DNA of 40,075 nt, taken from an uncultured Chlorobiaceae bacterium (GTDB lineage Bacteria; Bacteroidota; Chlorobiia; Chlorobiales; Chlorobiaceae). The DNA lies in NCBI GenBank assembly GCA_903887845.1, contig CAISRC010000090.1, positions 1-40,075 of the forward strand, written 5' to 3'. Made by a program: the position numbers and the translations under genes. Under the pieces are notes generated by a model. The model worked only from the letters and a program-made list of their open reading frames with translations, did not search any database and had not been told where the DNA came from. This document shows, in pieces, positions 17,441-27,702 of the stretch (positions within the stretch are counted from its first letter, which is position 1; each line of letters starts with the position of its first letter).

Positions 17441-18382
17441 TTGAAAAAACAGCTTATCATCGGTACCAGATCCAGCCCGCTCGCATTGTGGCAGGCAGAA
17501 TTCATTAAGGCGGAACTCTCCAGGCATTACCCTGAACTGGATATCACCCTGAAACTGGTTAAAACGACCGGTGACGTCCTTCTTGACTCTCCTCTCTCCA
17601 AAATCGGGGATATGGGGCTTTTCACCAAGGACATTGAAAAACATCTGATTACCAAAGAGATTGATCTGGCCGTTCACAGTCTGAAAGATGTGCCTACAGC
17701 TACTCCTGAAGGGCTTATCATCACCTCCTTTACAGAGCGAGAGGATACAAGGGACGTCATCATTTCAAAAAACGGCATCAAGCTGAAAGATCTGCCACAG
17801 AATGCGAAAATGGCAACCAGCAGTCTCCGCCGTATGTCACAGTTGCTGAGTCTTCGCCCTGATCTTGATATCCGCGATATCAGAGGCAATCTCAATACCC
17901 GTTTCCAGAAGTTTGACAACGGTGAATTCGACGCTATGATGCTTGCTTATGCCGGTGTGTTCCGTCTGAATTTCAGCGACCGTATCTCCGAAATCCTTCC
18001 GCACGAGGTTATGCTTCCTGCTGTTGGACAGGGTGCGCTTGGCATTGAGACCCGTGTTGACGATGAGCAGACAAGAGAGATTGTGAGAATTCTCAACCAC
18101 TCGACAACAGAATATTGTTGCCGTGCTGAACGTGCCCTTCTCCGTCATCTGCAGGGTGGCTGCCAGATTCCTATCGGTGCCTACGGCTCGTTTAAAAATG
18201 GCACACTCAAACTGCTTGCCTATGTCGGATCGGTTGATGGCAAAGTTGGATTGCATAACGAAATCACAAAAACAGGTCTGACATCACCAGAACAGGCTGA
18301 AGAAGCAGGAATAGCACTGGCTGAGGAGCTGCTGAAGCAAGGTGCAGAAAAAATTCTGTCGGAAATCCGCAAAACCCGCTGA
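17441..18382 (+). CDS. hemC: Hydroxymethylbilane synthase (porphobilinogen deaminase), TTG start
   Basis: The 313-residue enzyme joins four porphobilinogen units into hydroxymethylbilane. It has the N-terminal [16 protein letters not shown], the ASSLRR-type arginine motif ([13 protein letters not shown]), and Cys241 in GGCQIPIG, which holds the dipyrromethane cofactor. The only possible start is TTG at 17441: the frame has a stop 18 bases upstream and no ATG between, and the sequence already aligns with the family N-terminus. The gene begins 19 bases after hemA and its stop overlaps the hemD start (TGATG), so the two are translationally coupled. Confidence 0.95.
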   Translation: MKKQLIIGTRSSPLALWQAEFIKAELSRHYPELDITLKLVKTTGDVLLDSPLSKIGDMGLFTKDIEKHLITKEIDLAVHSLKDVPTATPEGLIITSFTEREDTRDVIISKNGIKLKDLPQNAKMATSSLRRMSQLLSLRPDLDIRDIRGNLNTRFQKFDNGEFDAMMLAYAGVFRLNFSDRISEILPHEVMLPAVGQGALGIETRVDDEQTREIVRILNHSTTEYCCRAERALLRHLQGGCQIPIGAYGSFKNGTLKLLAYVGSVDGKVGLHNEITKTGLTSPEQAEEAGIALAEELLKQGAEKILSEIRKTR

Positions 18383-19125
18383 TGAAATCCGTTCTTGTTA
18401 CCCGCCCGAAAGATCAGGCAGCATCATTTGTAAAGAAACTGGAAGAGTATGGTCTGAAATCGGTTGTCTTTCCGACAATCGAGATCAGACCCGTCTCCGG
18501 CTGGTCAGTCCCCGACCTTGGCCGCTTTGATGGAGTTTTTTTTACAAGTCCCAACAGTGTCAGCTTTTTCATGGAGAGACTGCTGAAAGAGAGCCCTGAT
18601 GAGCTGAAAAATCTCCAAAAGCTCAAGGTTTGGGCTGTCGGAAAAACAACCTCCTCCGACCTTGCGGCACACGGCGTAAAGACCGAACCAATACCGAAAA
18701 TTGCTGATGCCGTCACGCTCATGGAGGAGATCGACGCCAACACCATCAGTGGGCGCAGCTTTCTTTTTCTGAGAGGAAGCCTGTCATTGGGAACCATTCC
18801 TGAGGTGATCAACAAACGGGGAGGAAACTGCACTGAATTGACCGTTTACGAAAACCTTCCGCCATCGCTTGAAGAGAGTACAAAAATAAAAGCGCTGCTT
18901 GAGCAAGGTGAACTTTCCTGCCTCTCATTTACCAGTCCTTCGACGGCTGTCAATTTTTTTGAAGCCATGGGGACAACCGCGATTCCTGAAGGAGTAAAAG
19001 TTGCCGCCATCGGAACAACGACCGCTGCAGCCCTGAAAAAACTTGGTCTTCAGGTTGACATCATCCCCGAATCATTCGATGCTCCAGGGTTCGCACAAGC
19101 AATAGCGAAAGCAATAATCAATTGA
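18382..19125 (+). CDS. hemD: Uroporphyrinogen-III synthase
   Basis: The 247-residue protein closes hydroxymethylbilane with inversion of ring D, giving uroporphyrinogen III. As usual the family is poorly conserved; visible features are [21 protein letters not shown] at the N-terminus, [15 protein letters not shown], the second-domain start [15 protein letters not shown], and [15 protein letters not shown]. Its start overlaps the hemC stop by one base. It ends the hemX-A-C-D cluster and meets the convergent phosphatase gene after only three bases, with no room for a separate terminator. Confidence 0.92.
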   Translation: MKSVLVTRPKDQAASFVKKLEEYGLKSVVFPTIEIRPVSGWSVPDLGRFDGVFFTSPNSVSFFMERLLKESPDELKNLQKLKVWAVGKTTSSDLAAHGVKTEPIPKIADAVTLMEEIDANTISGRSFLFLRGSLSLGTIPEVINKRGGNCTELTVYENLPPSLEESTKIKALLEQGELSCLSFTSPSTAVNFFEAMGTTAIPEGVKVAAIGTTTAAALKKLGLQVDIIPESFDAPGFAQAIAKAIIN

Positions 19126-19128
19126 CAA

Positions 19129-19893
19129 TTATCTCTTGCCAATTGCGGCAAGAAGTGCTGTGCCAATTGCCTTGTTTGCACTGACCAGTCCTTGACCTGC
19201 TATAGTAGTCACTCCCCTGTAGTCGAAACAGCAACCTCCGGCTTCCGTCACTATAGGTATAAGAGCGGCACAATCCCACGGACTCATGATTTTATCGATT
19301 GAGACTTCAGCACGGCCTGACGCAACCAGCATGTGGCCATAACAGTCGCCCCAGCCACGGACAAGGCACGCTTCATGGCGCAGCGAATCCACAGGATGAA
19401 GGGAAGATGAATCAAGCAGATACTCCTTTTCAGTATAGAGCACTGTTGCATCCGCAATGTTTGATATGGAAGAAACAGTTATCGGCGAACCGTTTAGAAA
19501 AGCTCCACATCCAAGTTCAGCATAATAGAGATCACCAAGTGCCGGAAAATTGACTACGCCAAGCCTCACAATTCCATCCACCTCAAGCGCAATCATAACA
19601 CCATACAGCGGAACACCATGAATAAAAGCCTTGGTTCCATCAATGGGATCGATAATCCATCGGCGGCCATTCATGGAGGGTCGCTCTTCAAATTCTTCTC
19701 CAAGCACTCCATCTGCCGGATTGTGTAGCATTATGGCACTTCGGATAAGCTCTTCGGCATTCCTGTCCGCATCGGTAACCGGAGAAGCATCTCGTTTGGT
19801 AAAGATTTGGAGGGATTTACGGGAAAAATAGGTAAGAGTTAACCGGCCAGCCTGTTCGGCCATTTCAACGGCAAGCTGAAGATCAGGATTCAT
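19129..19893 (-). CDS. hisN: Inositol-monophosphatase-family phosphatase, probably histidinol-phosphatase
   Basis: The 254-residue protein has the metal-binding signatures of the family: GEEFEE near residue 70, WIIDPIDGTKAFIHG near residue 85, and SPWDCAALIPIVTEAGG towards the C-terminus. The DGTKAF..GVP variant is typical of histidinol-phosphatase-type members (HisN), which remove phosphate from L-histidinol phosphate; inositol monophosphatase or 3'-phosphoadenosine phosphatase activity is possible. The ATG at 19893 was chosen because the 64 residues upstream have no homology and an AAAGAAAG site precedes it. No other his gene is nearby. Confidence 0.82.
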   Translation of the reverse strand: MNPDLQLAVEMAEQAGRLTLTYFSRKSLQIFTKRDASPVTDADRNAEELIRSAIMLHNPADGVLGEEFEERPSMNGRRWIIDPIDGTKAFIHGVPLYGVMIALEVDGIVRLGVVNFPALGDLYYAELGCGAFLNGSPITVSSISNIADATVLYTEKEYLLDSSSLHPVDSLRHEACLVRGWGDCYGHMLVASGRAEVSIDKIMSPWDCAALIPIVTEAGGCCFDYRGVTTIAGQGLVSANKAIGTALLAAIGKR

Positions 19894-19910
19894 CAGAATA
19901 TTACTTTCTT

Positions 19911-19938
19911 TTGACGTTATAAAGGAAATAAATATAAC
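19911..19938 (+). promoter_or_regulatory. Candidate promoter for the decarboxylase operon
   Basis: TTGACG (19911-19916) and TATAAC (19933-19938) are 16 bases apart, each matching five of six consensus positions. Transcription from here would give a leader of about 220 bases before the start at 20165. Confidence 0.4.
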
Positions 19939-19963
19939 ATTATTCAGAACAGAATACCGACAA

Positions 19964-20032
19964 CTGCGGTTATTCCCTTTTTTTTTCCAATATTCAGCAG
20001 ATTCAAAAGCAAAACAGGGAAAAAAGCCGCAG
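19964..20032 (+). promoter_or_regulatory. Possible leader hairpin upstream of mmdA
   Basis: CTGCGG (19964-19969) can pair with CCGCAG (20027-20032), and TTCCCT (19973-19978) with AGGGAA (20016-20021), leaving a small internal loop and a 37-base terminal loop. It lies in the leader predicted from the promoter at 19911. It may be a regulatory RNA structure or chance pairing; no riboswitch class was recognised. Confidence 0.25.
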
Positions 20033-20164
20033 AGATAAGGCAAAAGCTGCATATACTGCATTCCTGCATAACCGGGACAGCGCAATGGCTCACAATAATA
20101 AAAGGCTGTTCAGACAAGATACTGTCGCCCGGCAAGTTAGTTAATCAATATCGTAATAGACACA

Positions 20165-21706
20165 ATGAAACGCTTGATTGCGGAACGCGACAAAGCTCGC
20201 CTCGGAGGCGGACAAAAGCGCATAGATTCACAACATAAAAAGGGCAAGTTTACGGCTCGCGAACGCATCAATTTGCTGCTTGATGAAGGCAGTTTTGAAG
20301 AGTATGACATGTTTGTCACGCATCGGACAACTGATTTTGGTCTTGACAAGCAAAATTTTCTTTCCGATGGAGTCATTACCGGACACGGTACCATTGATGG
20401 GCGTCTTGTCTATCTTTTCTCCCAGGACTTTACCGTTCTTGGCGGTTCACTTTCAGAAACCAACGCACTGAAAATCTGCAAGGTGATGGACCAGGCCATG
20501 AAAGTCGGAGCGCCCTTCATCGGAATCAACGACAGCGGTGGTGCAAGAATCCAGGAAGGCGTTCGCAGTCTATCCGGGTATGCAAGTATTTTCCAGAGAA
20601 ACGTCATGGCATCGGGGGTCATTCCCCAGATATCGGCCATTTTCGGTCCCTGTGCGGGCGGTGCGGTTTACTCCCCTGCGCTTACTGATTTCGTGGTCAT
20701 GGTCGAAAAAACAAGTCACATGTTTGTCACCGGTCCAAAAGTTGTAAAGACCGTTACCGGAGAGACCATCACTGACGAGGATCTTGGAGGAGCTTCTGTT
20801 CACGCAACAAAATCAGGAGTCACCCATTTTGTAGGCGCGGATGAAACCGAAGGAATCCTGCTGATCAAAAAACTGCTCAGCTACCTCCCGCAGAACAATC
20901 TTGAGGAACCACCTCTTGCTATTTGTGATGATCCGGCTGACCGCCTTGACGACAAGCTGAACTCCATCATACCTGAAAAGCCGTCCATCCCCTACGATGT
21001 CAAGGATATTATCTATTCGATTGCCGATAATGGAGAGTTCCTCGAAGTACAGCGTCAATATGCAAGAAACATTGTTGTCGGCTTTGTCACCTTTAACGGC
21101 ATCTCAACCGGTATCGTCGCCAACCAGCCCAACTACCTTGCGGGGTGTCTGGATATCAACGCATCGTGCAAAGCGGCAAGGTTTGTCCGATTCTGCGACG
21201 CCTTCAATATCCCCCTTGTCACTCTTGTCGATGTTCCGGGCTTCCTTCCCGGCAGTGCGCAGGAGTTTGACGGCATTATCACCAACGGTGCAAAACTGAT
21301 TTTCGCTTATGCAGAGGCCACAGTGCCGAAGATCACCATTATCCTGCGCAAAGCTTATGGTGGAGCTTACATCGTCATGAGCTCCAAGCAGCTTCGCGGT
21401 GATGTGAATTATGCATGGCCGACGGCCGAAATCGCTGTTATGGGCCCGATAGGCGCCATTGAGGTACTCTTCAACAGGGATCTGAATGCCATCGAAGATC
21501 TGGAAGAGCGTGCAAAGTTTGTTGCTGAAAATGCAGCGGAGTATCGTGAAAAATTTTCCAATCCTTATGAGGCGGCAAAATTCGGCTATATCGATGATAT
21601 CATCGAACCGCGCAATACCCGTTTCAGGATCATCCGCGCCCTTCAGACGCTTCTGACGAAAAAAGATAATAATCCTCCCAAAAAGCACTCGACCATACCA
21701 TTGTAA
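20165..21706 (+). CDS. mmdA: Methylmalonyl-CoA decarboxylase alpha subunit (carboxyltransferase)
   Basis: This 513-residue acyl-CoA carboxyltransferase has [22 protein letters not shown] at the N-terminus, the first oxyanion loop [25 protein letters not shown], and the second-domain motifs VDVPGFLPG and [14 protein letters not shown]. The same family includes propionyl-CoA carboxylase beta chains. The decarboxylase assignment comes from the next three genes, which encode gamma, biotin-carrier and sodium-pump beta subunits, and from the absence of a biotin carboxylase gene. It moves the carboxyl group of methylmalonyl-CoA to biotin. The next gene starts 13 bases later. The substrate could be another CoA ester. 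Confidence 0.88.
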   Translation: MKRLIAERDKARLGGGQKRIDSQHKKGKFTARERINLLLDEGSFEEYDMFVTHRTTDFGLDKQNFLSDGVITGHGTIDGRLVYLFSQDFTVLGGSLSETNALKICKVMDQAMKVGAPFIGINDSGGARIQEGVRSLSGYASIFQRNVMASGVIPQISAIFGPCAGGAVYSPALTDFVVMVEKTSHMFVTGPKVVKTVTGETITDEDLGGASVHATKSGVTHFVGADETEGILLIKKLLSYLPQNNLEEPPLAICDDPADRLDDKLNSIIPEKPSIPYDVKDIIYSIADNGEFLEVQRQYARNIVVGFVTFNGISTGIVANQPNYLAGCLDINASCKAARFVRFCDAFNIPLVTLVDVPGFLPGSAQEFDGIITNGAKLIFAYAEATVPKITIILRKAYGGAYIVMSSKQLRGDVNYAWPTAEIAVMGPIGAIEVLFNRDLNAIEDLEERAKFVAENAAEYREKFSNPYEAAKFGYIDDIIEPRNTRFRIIRALQTLLTKKDNNPPKKHSTIPL

Positions 21707-21719
21707 ACGGAAAAAATCC

Positions 21720-22100
21720 ATGCCATCGATCATTCAATATTTTCCGGTCAATCTCTCGGCGATCCAAAGTCAACATCTGGCATTGGCAGTCACAGGATAC
21801 AGTGTCGTCTTTCTTTCATTTTTCCTGCTTGCGCTGCTCTTCAGCGTGATACCTAAAATCCTCTTCTGGAATGTCAGAAGAACATTTGACAATGAGGGAG
21901 ACGAGACAAAAAAAGCCCTGGCTGGAAACACAATTCCCGGAGAGGTCAGCGCTGCCATCGGTATGGCGATTTCGCTCTATCTTGATGAGCTTCACGATCA
22001 GGAAACGGCAATTCTGACAATCAGGAAGGTTGGCAAAAGCTACTCACCCTGGAATTCAAAAATCTACAATGTCATTAATTTCAAAGGGTTTCAAGGATGA
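21720..22100 (+). CDS. mmdD: Decarboxylase gamma/delta subunit (OadG-like)
   Basis: The 126-residue protein has one membrane segment (about residues 22-48, VTGYSVVFLSFFLLALLFSV) and a polar cytoplasmic tail containing GEVSAAIGMAISLYLDE, typical of the small subunit of sodium-translocating decarboxylases. This subunit anchors and stabilises the complex. It lies between the carboxyltransferase and biotin-carrier genes and overlaps the latter by four bases (ATGA). The family is short and variable, so the call leans on gene order as well as the membrane pattern. Confidence 0.75.
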   Translation: MPSIIQYFPVNLSAIQSQHLALAVTGYSVVFLSFFLLALLFSVIPKILFWNVRRTFDNEGDETKKALAGNTIPGEVSAAIGMAISLYLDELHDQETAILTIRKVGKSYSPWNSKIYNVINFKGFQG

Positions 22101-22516
22101 GAAAATATAAATTCACAATCAGCGGAAACCGCTACAATGTCGAGATAAAATCCTTTGAGGAGAACAACGCCGAGATCGAAGTAAACGGTACCTCCTATCA
22201 GATTCAGCTTGGACAGGAGATCAAAAGACCGCAGACCCCTAAACTGGTCCGCTATACCCCCCCAACTCCCTTGAAACCGCCACAGCCACTCAACACCCCT
22301 GGACTGAGCATCGTCAAGGCACCGCTGCCGGGTACTATTATTGCCCTCATGGTCCAACCCGGTTCAAAGGTAAGGCGCGAAGAGCCCATTCTGGTTCTGG
22401 AAGCCATGAAAATGGAAAACAATATTTTTGCAGAAAAATCCGGAACTGTCAAAACGGTGAAGGTCGGAGTAGGCGACACAGTCATGCAGGGTGATATCCT
22501 GATAGAAATTGAATAA
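22097..22516 (+). CDS. mmdC: Biotin carrier subunit of the decarboxylase
   Basis: The 139-residue protein ends in a biotinyl/lipoyl domain with the biotinylation motif EAMKMEN, the modified lysine being residue 105. A proline-rich linker (about residues 54-68) separates it from an N-terminal beta-rich segment. It carries the carboxyl group from the carboxyltransferase to the membrane beta subunit. Its start overlaps the gamma-subunit gene and the beta-subunit gene begins within 8 bases after its stop, so the four genes are one tightly coupled operon. Confidence 0.9.
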   Translation: MRKYKFTISGNRYNVEIKSFEENNAEIEVNGTSYQIQLGQEIKRPQTPKLVRYTPPTPLKPPQPLNTPGLSIVKAPLPGTIIALMVQPGSKVRREEPILVLEAMKMENNIFAEKSGTVKTVKVGVGDTVMQGDILIEIE

Positions 22517-22523
22517 CACCATT

Positions 22524-23660
22524 ATGGACGGACTTGTACAGTTTTTCGGGTATTCAGGTTTTGCCAATGCAACACCGGGGCACCTGTTGATGATTCTTGT
22601 CGGAATGGTGTTCATCTATCTGGCCATCCGCTATGAATATCAACCGATTCTTCTGGTTCCGATCGGGTTCGGCATCCTGATCGGCAATACCCCGTTTATA
22701 GAACATGGCGGAATGGCACTTGGCATCTATCAGGATGGCAGTGTGCTGAACTACCTCTACCAGGGAGTGCTGAAAGGAATCTTTCCGCCACTGATTTTTC
22801 TTGGAATCGGAGCCATGACCGATTTCTCGCCGCTGATTTCAAATCCGAAGCTTATCCTGCTTGGAGGAGCAGCGCAGCTCGGAATTTTCATGACCTATCT
22901 CGGAGCTATCTCCCTCGGCTTTACCAATCCTGAATCCGCTTCGATCGGCATCATCGGCGGCGCTGACGGCCCGACGGCAATCTTTCTTTCCTCCCGCCTC
23001 GCTCCGCATCTGGTTGGTTCCATTGCCATTGCAGCCTACACCTACATGGCGCTTGTGCCGCTTATTCAGCCGCCGATCATGCGCCTGTTGACAACCCAAA
23101 AAGAGCGCAGAATCAAAATGAAACCGCCTCGTTCGGTGAGCAAAATCGAAAAAGTCATGTTTCCCGTCTTTGGTCTGCTCCTGACCGGTTTTATCGCACC
23201 CGGATCACTGCCGCTTCTCGGCATGCTTTTTCTGGGCAATCTGCTCAAGGAATCAATGGTCACAAAACGACTTGCCGATACGGCCAAAAATGCCATGATC
23301 GACATCGTCACCATCATTCTTGGCGTTACCATTGGTGCTTCAACACAAGCGACAACATTTCTGACGCATAGCTCTGCGCTTATTTTCATTCTTGGCGCAA
23401 CAGCATTTATGTTCTCAACGGCTGGCGGAATTCTTTTTGCGAAGTTAATGAACCTCTTTCTTTCAGGGGAGAACAAAATCAACCCGCTGATCGGAGCCGC
23501 AGGAGTTGCTGCTGTGCCTGAAAGCGCGCGCGTTGTGCAACTTGAGGGACTGAAAGCTGACCCCGACAATCATCTGCTCATGCATGCCATGGCTCCGAAT
23601 GTTGCCGGTATAATTGGTTCAGCCGTCGCAGCAGGCATTATGATGAGCTTTTTGCTGTAA
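22524..23660 (+). CDS. mmdB: Sodium-pumping decarboxylase beta subunit
   Basis: The 378-residue membrane protein has about ten hydrophobic segments. It carries the conserved region GAMTDFSPLISNPK, the ion-site motif GIIGGADGPTAIF with its Asp, and MHAMAPNVAGIIGSAVAAG at the C-terminus. These are marks of the OadB/MmdB/GcdB family, which decarboxylates carboxybiotin and moves sodium ions out of the cell. A TTG at 22509 could add five residues; the ATG at 22524 was preferred. In a phototroph the complex may run in either direction. It ends the operon; hemB starts 83 bases later. Confidence 0.92.
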   Translation: MDGLVQFFGYSGFANATPGHLLMILVGMVFIYLAIRYEYQPILLVPIGFGILIGNTPFIEHGGMALGIYQDGSVLNYLYQGVLKGIFPPLIFLGIGAMTDFSPLISNPKLILLGGAAQLGIFMTYLGAISLGFTNPESASIGIIGGADGPTAIFLSSRLAPHLVGSIAIAAYTYMALVPLIQPPIMRLLTTQKERRIKMKPPRSVSKIEKVMFPVFGLLLTGFIAPGSLPLLGMLFLGNLLKESMVTKRLADTAKNAMIDIVTIILGVTIGASTQATTFLTHSSALIFILGATAFMFSTAGGILFAKLMNLFLSGENKINPLIGAAGVAAVPESARVVQLEGLKADPDNHLLMHAMAPNVAGIIGSAVAAGIMMSFLL

Positions 23661-23668
23661 CCTTTTAG

Positions 23669-24730
<1,062 letters not shown>

Positions 24731-24738
24731 GCATTGAA

Positions 24739-24776
24739 AAAGCCCCGGCTGCACCCTCATCACGCAGCCGGGCTTT
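24739..24776 (+). terminator. Rho-independent terminator after hemB
   Basis: AAAGCCCCGGCTGC and GCAGCCGGGCTTT form a 13-bp stem with one bulged C and an 11-base loop, ending in three T's. It starts 9 bases after the hemB stop and lies just before the aroC start. Confidence 0.75.
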
Positions 24777-24793
24777 GTAATTTAATAAAGCCA

Positions 24794-25987
24794 ATGATAC
24801 GATACTTTACCGCTGGCGAATCGCATGGTCCGGCTCTTTCGGCAATAGTAGAAGGAGTGCCGGCAGGTGTCTCCATCACCATGGAAGAGATAAACCATCA
24901 GTTAACCCGCCGTCAGCAGGGATATGGACGAGGCGGACGGATGAAAATCGAGACCGATCAGGCGGAAGTGTTATCCGGCATCCGGTTTGGCAAAACCATC
25001 GGGTCACCCATCTCACTCATTATTAAAAACCGTGACTGGGCAAACTGGATAACCTCCATGGCCCAGTTTGAAAATAACAATGATACGGTTCCAAAAATCA
25101 CTATTCCAAGACCTGGTCATGCCGACTTGGCAGGCCTGATCAAGTTCGGTTTTGATGATATTCGTCCTGTCATTGAACGTTCATCAGCAAGAGAGACTGC
25201 TGCAAGAGTGGCCGCAGGAACACTGTCAAAAGTGTTTCTGAAGGCACTTGGCATTGAAATCGGCAGTTATATATCGGCCATTGGAGCGGCTGCAGAACCC
25301 TCTGCCGATCTGCAGCTTGCCGGACTTCTCGGCGAAGGCGCAGAAGCGATCTCCCGGCAGGCCGACCTCTCTCCCGTTCGGATGCTCAGCAACACAACTG
25401 AGGCCGAAGCTGTAAAGGCCATTGATGAGGCAAAAAAAAGAGGTGATACCCTCGGCGGGATTATCGAAATATTTATCACCGGCGTTCCTGTTGGATTTGG
25501 CAGCTATGTACAGCACGATCGTCGGCTTGATGCGGCACTCGCCTCGGCTATCCTCTCCATTCAGGCCATCAAAGGCGTTGAAATAGGAACCGCCTTTGCA
25601 AATGCCCGAAAACCAGGTTCAGAGGTTCATGATGAACTCCACCTCTCACCCGAGGAAGGTGTGATCAGAAAAACCAACCGGGCTGGCGGTCTTGAGGGAA
25701 GCATGTCAAGCGGCCAGACCATTCACCTGCGGGCTGCAATGAAACCGATCTCCTCGCTGGTCACTCCCCTGCAGTCGTTCGACATCGAAACCCTGCAGCC
25801 ACTTCCCTCAAGATTTGAGAGGAGCGATACCTGTGCAGTTCCCGCTGCCGGCATCGTTGCCGAAGCCGTTGTTGCGCCGGTTATCGCCAATGCTCTCATT
25901 GAAAAGCTGGGTGGCGACCATCTTGATGAAATCCGCCAAAGACTTGACCTTTATCGGCAAAGCATCCGCAACACGTTTTGCGCCTGA
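24794..25987 (+). CDS. aroC: Chorismate synthase
   Basis: The 397-residue enzyme converts 5-enolpyruvylshikimate 3-phosphate to chorismate with reduced flavin, the last step of the common aromatic pathway. Signatures are AGESHGPALSAIVEG at the N-terminus, RQQGYGRGGRMKIE, and the conserved RSSARETAARVAAG. The longer frame starting at 24734 includes the terminator hairpin, so the ATG at 24794 (MIRYFTAGE) is the start. The length is normal. The convergent ndh gene ends 30 bases downstream. Confidence 0.96.
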   Translation: MIRYFTAGESHGPALSAIVEGVPAGVSITMEEINHQLTRRQQGYGRGGRMKIETDQAEVLSGIRFGKTIGSPISLIIKNRDWANWITSMAQFENNNDTVPKITIPRPGHADLAGLIKFGFDDIRPVIERSSARETAARVAAGTLSKVFLKALGIEIGSYISAIGAAAEPSADLQLAGLLGEGAEAISRQADLSPVRMLSNTTEAEAVKAIDEAKKRGDTLGGIIEIFITGVPVGFGSYVQHDRRLDAALASAILSIQAIKGVEIGTAFANARKPGSEVHDELHLSPEEGVIRKTNRAGGLEGSMSSGQTIHLRAAMKPISSLVTPLQSFDIETLQPLPSRFERSDTCAVPAAGIVAEAVVAPVIANALIEKLGGDHLDEIRQRLDLYRQSIRNTFCA

Positions 25988-26016
25988 CCTGTTGAAAACA
26001 TCCCCCCCCTTTGGCT

Positions 26017-27387
26017 TCAGAAACTCTTCTCTGAGTTGTCAAGGTTACCTTTGAGCGCCAGGTCACTCGAATCCAGAACACATGCGTTATCGGCGATCAG
26101 CTCCTCCTTCTCTGCTGGTTCGGCTGGTTCAGGAAGATTGGGATAAAACCTCCACTCTTTGTTGACAATACGGGCGCCATGACCAAACGTGAAGTATGAC
26201 CATCCCCACTGCATGAGCACAAATAAACGGTGTTTAACGCTGCTGAGATAGTAGATATGAACCCCGAGCCAGATAATCCATGCCGGCAGACCAGAAAGTT
26301 TAACATTACCCCTTTCGGCAATTGCCGAGTTTTTACCTATGGTCGCCATCTGACCCTTGTCGTTGTAAACAAACGGCTTTCTGCGTTTGCCCTGAAGATC
26401 AAGCAGGATATTCCTTCCAATAGACTGCCCTTCCTGAAGAGCAACAGAAGCAAGCCCGGGAAGTGTTCCTCCATCCTGCAGAGCAAAACATGCCTGATCG
26501 CCTCCAACAAAGACATCGGGATAGCCGGGCACACTTAGATCTTCAGCGACAATAATTCTCCCCGACTGATCAGTAGAAAACCCGATAGTTTTCCCTATGC
26601 TTGTCGCCCTGACACCCGCTGCCCAGAGCACGGTTCCGGCCTCAATTCTCTCATGGCCAATCTCCACACCATTGGCATCAATATTAGTAACCTTGCAGCA
26701 GGTCAAGATCTGGACACCCAGCTTTTCGAGGGCAAGGGTCGCCTTGGCCGAGAGTTCCGATGAAAACGTATGAAGAAGAGCAGGAGCCGATTGGGCAATA
26801 AAAATTCGAATCTCTTTCGGATCGATATTCTTGAAATATTTCGATAGATAGTAACGGTTCATCTCCCCGATTGAACCGGCAAGTTCAACACCGGTCGGAC
26901 CACCACCAACGATGACAAACGTCAGAAGCTTTCGTTTTTCTTCAGGATCCTGAGATCGTTCGGCATTTTCATACGCCTCCATGACCCTTCTCCGAATTTC
27001 AGCCGCCTGGGCAATTGTTTTAAGACCAGGAGCAAACTCTTCCCACTCATTATGGCCGAAATAATGATGCTTCGCTCCACAGGTCATGACAAGACTATCA
27101 TACTCTATTTCACCAAAATCCGTATAGACTATCTTGTTATAAGGATCAACTGTTTTTACAACTCCCTTGAAAACAGTCACATTCTTATACTTCGAAAGCA
27201 TCATGCGCAGCGGATAGGCAATTTCTCCCGCATTGAGGGCCGCCATGGCAACCTGGTAGAGAAGGGGCTGAAAGAGATGAAAATTATTCTTGTCGATCAG
27301 AGTAACCTTGATTTCCTTTCGATTACCAAGCTCTTTGGCAACATTGAGTCCTGCAAATCCGCCACCGACGATAACGATATGCTTCAT
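26017..27387 (-). CDS. ndh: Type II NADH dehydrogenase (NDH-2)
   Basis: The 456-residue flavoprotein oxidises NADH and reduces quinone at the inner membrane without pumping protons. The first Rossmann loop, IVGGGFAGLNVAKEL, binds FAD; the second, VIVGGGPTGVELAG, binds NADH; GGDQACF is the second FAD contact. The C-terminal part contains a hydrophobic membrane-anchoring segment (around WIIWLGVHIYYL). The ATG at 27387 (MKHIVIVGGG) fits the family; the longer frame adds 12 residues without support. The last 40 residues are Glu/Pro-rich and variable. Confidence 0.93.
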   Translation of the reverse strand: MKHIVIVGGGFAGLNVAKELGNRKEIKVTLIDKNNFHLFQPLLYQVAMAALNAGEIAYPLRMMLSKYKNVTVFKGVVKTVDPYNKIVYTDFGEIEYDSLVMTCGAKHHYFGHNEWEEFAPGLKTIAQAAEIRRRVMEAYENAERSQDPEEKRKLLTFVIVGGGPTGVELAGSIGEMNRYYLSKYFKNIDPKEIRIFIAQSAPALLHTFSSELSAKATLALEKLGVQILTCCKVTNIDANGVEIGHERIEAGTVLWAAGVRATSIGKTIGFSTDQSGRIIVAEDLSVPGYPDVFVGGDQACFALQDGGTLPGLASVALQEGQSIGRNILLDLQGKRRKPFVYNDKGQMATIGKNSAIAERGNVKLSGLPAWIIWLGVHIYYLSSVKHRLFVLMQWGWSYFTFGHGARIVNKEWRFYPNLPEPAEPAEKEELIADNACVLDSSDLALKGNLDNSEKSF

Positions 27388-27702
27388 TAAACAAAATTGG
27401 AAATTTACCAGCATTACACACACAATTCCTTAGAACTGTAAATAATATATCGAAAATTATTTTGTCTGCTATAAAACGGCTGACTCATATCCATCTTTGC
27501 CTGAAAAAGCACTCCCTTATACCGGCAAAAACCTTAATATTTTCATTTTCTCTGCTATCGGTACCAACAAATAGAAAAATTCTTCATCTTTGCACTTTTT
27601 TAATACTCTTTTTTTACGTAAATAAAGTAAACGCGCTGTCGTATTAAAAAAGCAATGGTCTGGTTATAATAAATTTGACCTGAAATTTTAACATGCATTG
27701 CA
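27388..27702. other. Divergent intergenic region between ndh and tpsA
   Basis: This AT-rich stretch of 315 bases separates two outward-facing genes and must hold both promoters. A perfect TATAAT is present at 27665-27670, 32 bases before the tpsA ATG, but no good -35 box lies 16-18 bases upstream of it. No ORF or RNA gene is supported. Confidence 0.5.
27665..27670 (+). promoter_or_regulatory. Candidate -10 element of the tpsA-tpsB operon
   Basis: TATAAT matches the consensus in all six positions and would give a leader of about 25 bases. The matching -35 region (around 27642) is poor, so activation by a regulator or chance occurrence is possible. Confidence 0.3.
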
